This document shows, piece by piece, positions 62,263-64,000 of a stretch of 64,000 bases of DNA. The stretch spans positions 1-64,000 of the forward strand of contig JBDHTX010000012.1 of NCBI GenBank assembly GCA_039808885.1. Reading direction: 5' to 3'. Below the pieces are notes generated by a model. It made no database searches. It had not been told where the DNA came from and saw only the letters and a list, made by a program, of their open reading frames with translations. The position numbers and the translations under genes were made by a program. Origin of the DNA: Dongia_A sp039808885 (GTDB lineage: Bacteria > Pseudomonadota > Alphaproteobacteria > Dongiales > Dongiaceae). Position 1 is the first letter of the stretch. The number at the start of each line of letters is the position of its first letter.

Positions 62263-63669
62263 ATGGCCAAGCAGCCGAAATCCAACACCCGCAGCGAATC
62301 CGATTCCTTCGGCCCGATCGACGTGCCGGCCGACAAACTCTGGGGCGCGCAGACCCAGCGCTCGTTCCAGAACTTCAAGATCGGCGGCGAGCGCATGCCG
62401 ACGCCGCTGATCCGCGCCTTCGGCCTGCTGAAGCAGGCGGCGGCGGAGGCGAACATGACCCTCGGCAAGCTCGACAAGAAAGTGGGCAAGGCGATCGCCG
62501 CGGCGGCGGCCGAGGTGGCGACCGGCCAGCTCGACGACCATTTCCCGCTGGTCGTCTGGCAGACCGGCTCGGGCACCCAGACCAACATGAACCTGAACGA
62601 GGTCATCGCCAACCGCGCCAATGAGATGCTGGGCGGCAAGCGCGGCGACAAGAAGCCGGTGCATCCGAACGACCAGGTGAACTATGGCCAGTCGTCGAAC
62701 GATTCCTTCCCCACCGCGATGCATATCGCGGCCGTGCAGCAGGTGCATGACCTGGTTCTGCCCTCGCTCGACCACCTCGCCAAGGCGCTCGAGCACAAGG
62801 CCAAGGAATTCACCAAGGTGATAAAGATCGGCCGCACGCATCTTCAGGACGCGACCCCGGTCACGCTCGGACAGGAATTCTCCGGCTATGCGGCGCAGCT
62901 GCGCCTCGGCATCGACCGGGTGAAGGCCTGCCTGCCCCGGCTCTATCCGCTGGCCCAGGGCGGCACCGCCGTCGGCACCGGACTCAACACCGCCAAGGGC
63001 TTCGACCGCACCTTTGCTGACGAACTGAAGAAGCTGACCGGCCTGCCCTTCACGCCGGCCAAGAACAAGTTCGAGGCGCTGGCCGCGCATGACGCGATGG
63101 TGGAGATCTCCGGCGCCTACAACGTGCTGGCCGTGTCGCTGATGAAGATCGCCAACGATCTGCGCCTGCTGGGCTCCGGCCCGCGCTCCGGCATCGCCGA
63201 GATCAACCTGCCGGAGAATGAGCCCGGCTCCTCGATCATGCCGGGCAAGGTCAACCCGACCCAGGCCGAGGCGATGACCATGGTCTGCAGCCAGGTGATG
63301 GGCAACCATGTGACCGTCACCATTGCCGGCTCCAACGGCCATCTTGAACTCAACGTGTTCAAGCCGGTCATCATCTTCAACGTGCTGCAATCCGGCCGCC
63401 TGATCGCCGATGCCTGCCGGTCCTTCACCGACAATTGCGTCGCCGGCATCACGGTGAACCTGCCGCGCATCAAGCAGCTGCTCGAGCAGTCGCTGATGCT
63501 GGTGACCGCGCTCAACACCCATATCGGCTACGACAACGCCGCCAAGGTGGCGAAGAAGGCGCACAAGGAAGGCAAGAGCCTGAAGCAGGCCGCCCTCGAG
63601 CTCGACCTGCTCACCAGCGAGCAGTTCGACAAATGGGTGAAGCCGGCCGACATGCTGGGGCCGAAGTGA
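62263..63669 (+). CDS. fumC: Class II fumarate hydratase
   Basis: 468 aa. It hydrates fumarate to malate in the TCA cycle. The signature is GSSIMPGKVNPTQAEA, with TGSGTQTNMNLNEVIANRA and GRTHLQDATPVTLGQEFSGY. Length is normal. The iron-free class II enzyme is oxygen-stable. The start follows a purine-rich ACGGGGACC. Confidence 0.96.
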   Translation: MAKQPKSNTRSESDSFGPIDVPADKLWGAQTQRSFQNFKIGGERMPTPLIRAFGLLKQAAAEANMTLGKLDKKVGKAIAAAAAEVATGQLDDHFPLVVWQTGSGTQTNMNLNEVIANRANEMLGGKRGDKKPVHPNDQVNYGQSSNDSFPTAMHIAAVQQVHDLVLPSLDHLAKALEHKAKEFTKVIKIGRTHLQDATPVTLGQEFSGYAAQLRLGIDRVKACLPRLYPLAQGGTAVGTGLNTAKGFDRTFADELKKLTGLPFTPAKNKFEALAAHDAMVEISGAYNVLAVSLMKIANDLRLLGSGPRSGIAEINLPENEPGSSIMPGKVNPTQAEAMTMVCSQVMGNHVTVTIAGSNGHLELNVFKPVIIFNVLQSGRLIADACRSFTDNCVAGITVNLPRIKQLLEQSLMLVTALNTHIGYDNAAKVAKKAHKEGKSLKQAALELDLLTSEQFDKWVKPADMLGPK

Positions 63670-63708
63670 CGCCAGCCTAGGATGCGCAGCCCCGCCGCTT
63701 CCCGGATC

Positions 63709-63790
63709 GTCACCCCGGCCTTGAGCCGGGGTCCATCGGGCCGTCGCAGGAGCGGATGCAACATGGACCCCGGCTCAAGGCCGGGGTGAC
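63709..63790 (+). repeat. REPIN-type repeat after fumC
   Basis: GTCACCCCGGCCTTGAGCC...GGGTCCA, a short loop, then TGGACCCCGGCTCAAGG...GGGTGAC. The outer arms are nearly perfect inverted copies. It lies 40 bp after fumC. Confidence 0.88.
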
Positions 63791-63806
63791 GAGCGAGAAC
63801 GTTGCA

Positions 63807-64000
63807 GTGACCACGTCATCCGATCACCTGCTGGAAAAGCACTCCGTGGTCATCGCCGGGCATCGCACCAGCATCACGCTGGAAGCGGCCTTCTGGCGCG
63901 CGCTGAAGGACATCGCCAGGGCGCAAGGCCGCTCGATCTCCGAGCTGGTGGCGCAGATCGACCGGGCGCGCGGCGAATATGACCCGCCGCCCAACCTCTC
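63807..64000 (+). CDS. Ribbon-helix-helix domain protein, cut by the window edge
   Basis: The first 64 codons from a GTG are present. The RHH_4-type block is VVIAGHRTSITLEAAFWRAL followed by IARAQGRSISELVAQID. These small proteins bind DNA as dimers. The C-terminus is beyond the window. Confidence 0.8.
   Translation, partial: MTTSSDHLLEKHSVVIAGHRTSITLEAAFWRALKDIARAQGRSISELVAQIDRARGEYDPPPNL

Overview
The window is GC-rich (roughly two thirds G+C by eye), densely coded chromosomal DNA of an alphaproteobacterium. The evidence is a circularly permuted ssrA gene beside an alpha-type sspB, a petABC operon, the mreBCD-mrdA-rodA order, a GTG-started ilvH and a MoxR/DUF58/DUF4159 block. A Rhodospirillales-like lineage is likely, but I cannot name a genus. 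There is no prophage, CRISPR array, plasmid origin or large island. The mobile DNA is one truncated IS5-family element at the left edge and a set of palindromic REP/REPIN repeats between genes.

Layout. 1-3.1 kb: IS5-family end, tautomerase, M19 dipeptidase, a fourfold 146-bp REPIN array, VOC protein. 3.1-5.9 kb: petABC (cytochrome bc1), minus strand. 6.2-9.1 kb: trmL-hemF, then a methyltransferase and an AlaX-type editing protein. 9.1-12.7 kb: ornithine cyclodeaminase-like protein, OYE-type flavin oxidoreductase, PAS protein. 12.8-15.2 kb: DUF1285-NUDIX-cca chain with one-base overlaps. 15.3-22.2 kb: MoxR-DUF58-BatA/DUF4159-membrane protein operon. 22.2-27.9 kb: small secreted protein, PEP mutase/isocitrate lyase-like enzyme, second PAS protein, LOG protein, guanine deaminase, AlaC-like aminotransferase. 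27.9-34.9 kb: RbsABC-type ABC operon in which one permease is fused to a strictosidine-synthase/SMP-30 propeller and a second propeller gene follows. 35.2-37.7 kb: divergent LD-carboxypeptidase and Mur ligase (probable murein recycling) and tRNA-Lys(CUU). 37.8-43.5 kb: mreBCD-mrdA-rodA. 43.9-47.8 kb: ilvI-ilvH-(GlcG/HbpS-like)-ilvC. 47.8-49.8 kb: miaA and serB, divergent. 49.8-55 kb: hflK-hflC, a Do-type protease, and mrp. 55.1-57.9 kb: questin-oxidase-like protein, thyX, a small membrane protein and a degenerate DCC-family gene. 58-59 kb: permuted ssrA then sspB. 59-64 kb: small DUF1127-like protein, MFS transporter, TfoX-N protein, methyltransferase, fumC and the start of an RHH protein.

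Most of the window is housekeeping: respiration, haem, cell shape, branched-chain amino acids, translation rescue and membrane protein quality control. The unusual parts are the permease-propeller fusion, the REPIN array that has copied the last bases of a coding gene, the tmRNA-sspB pairing with a short tag, the LdcA/Mur-ligase pair, and a DCC gene with a CTG start and a lost cysteine. All homology calls come from reading motifs, not from searches.
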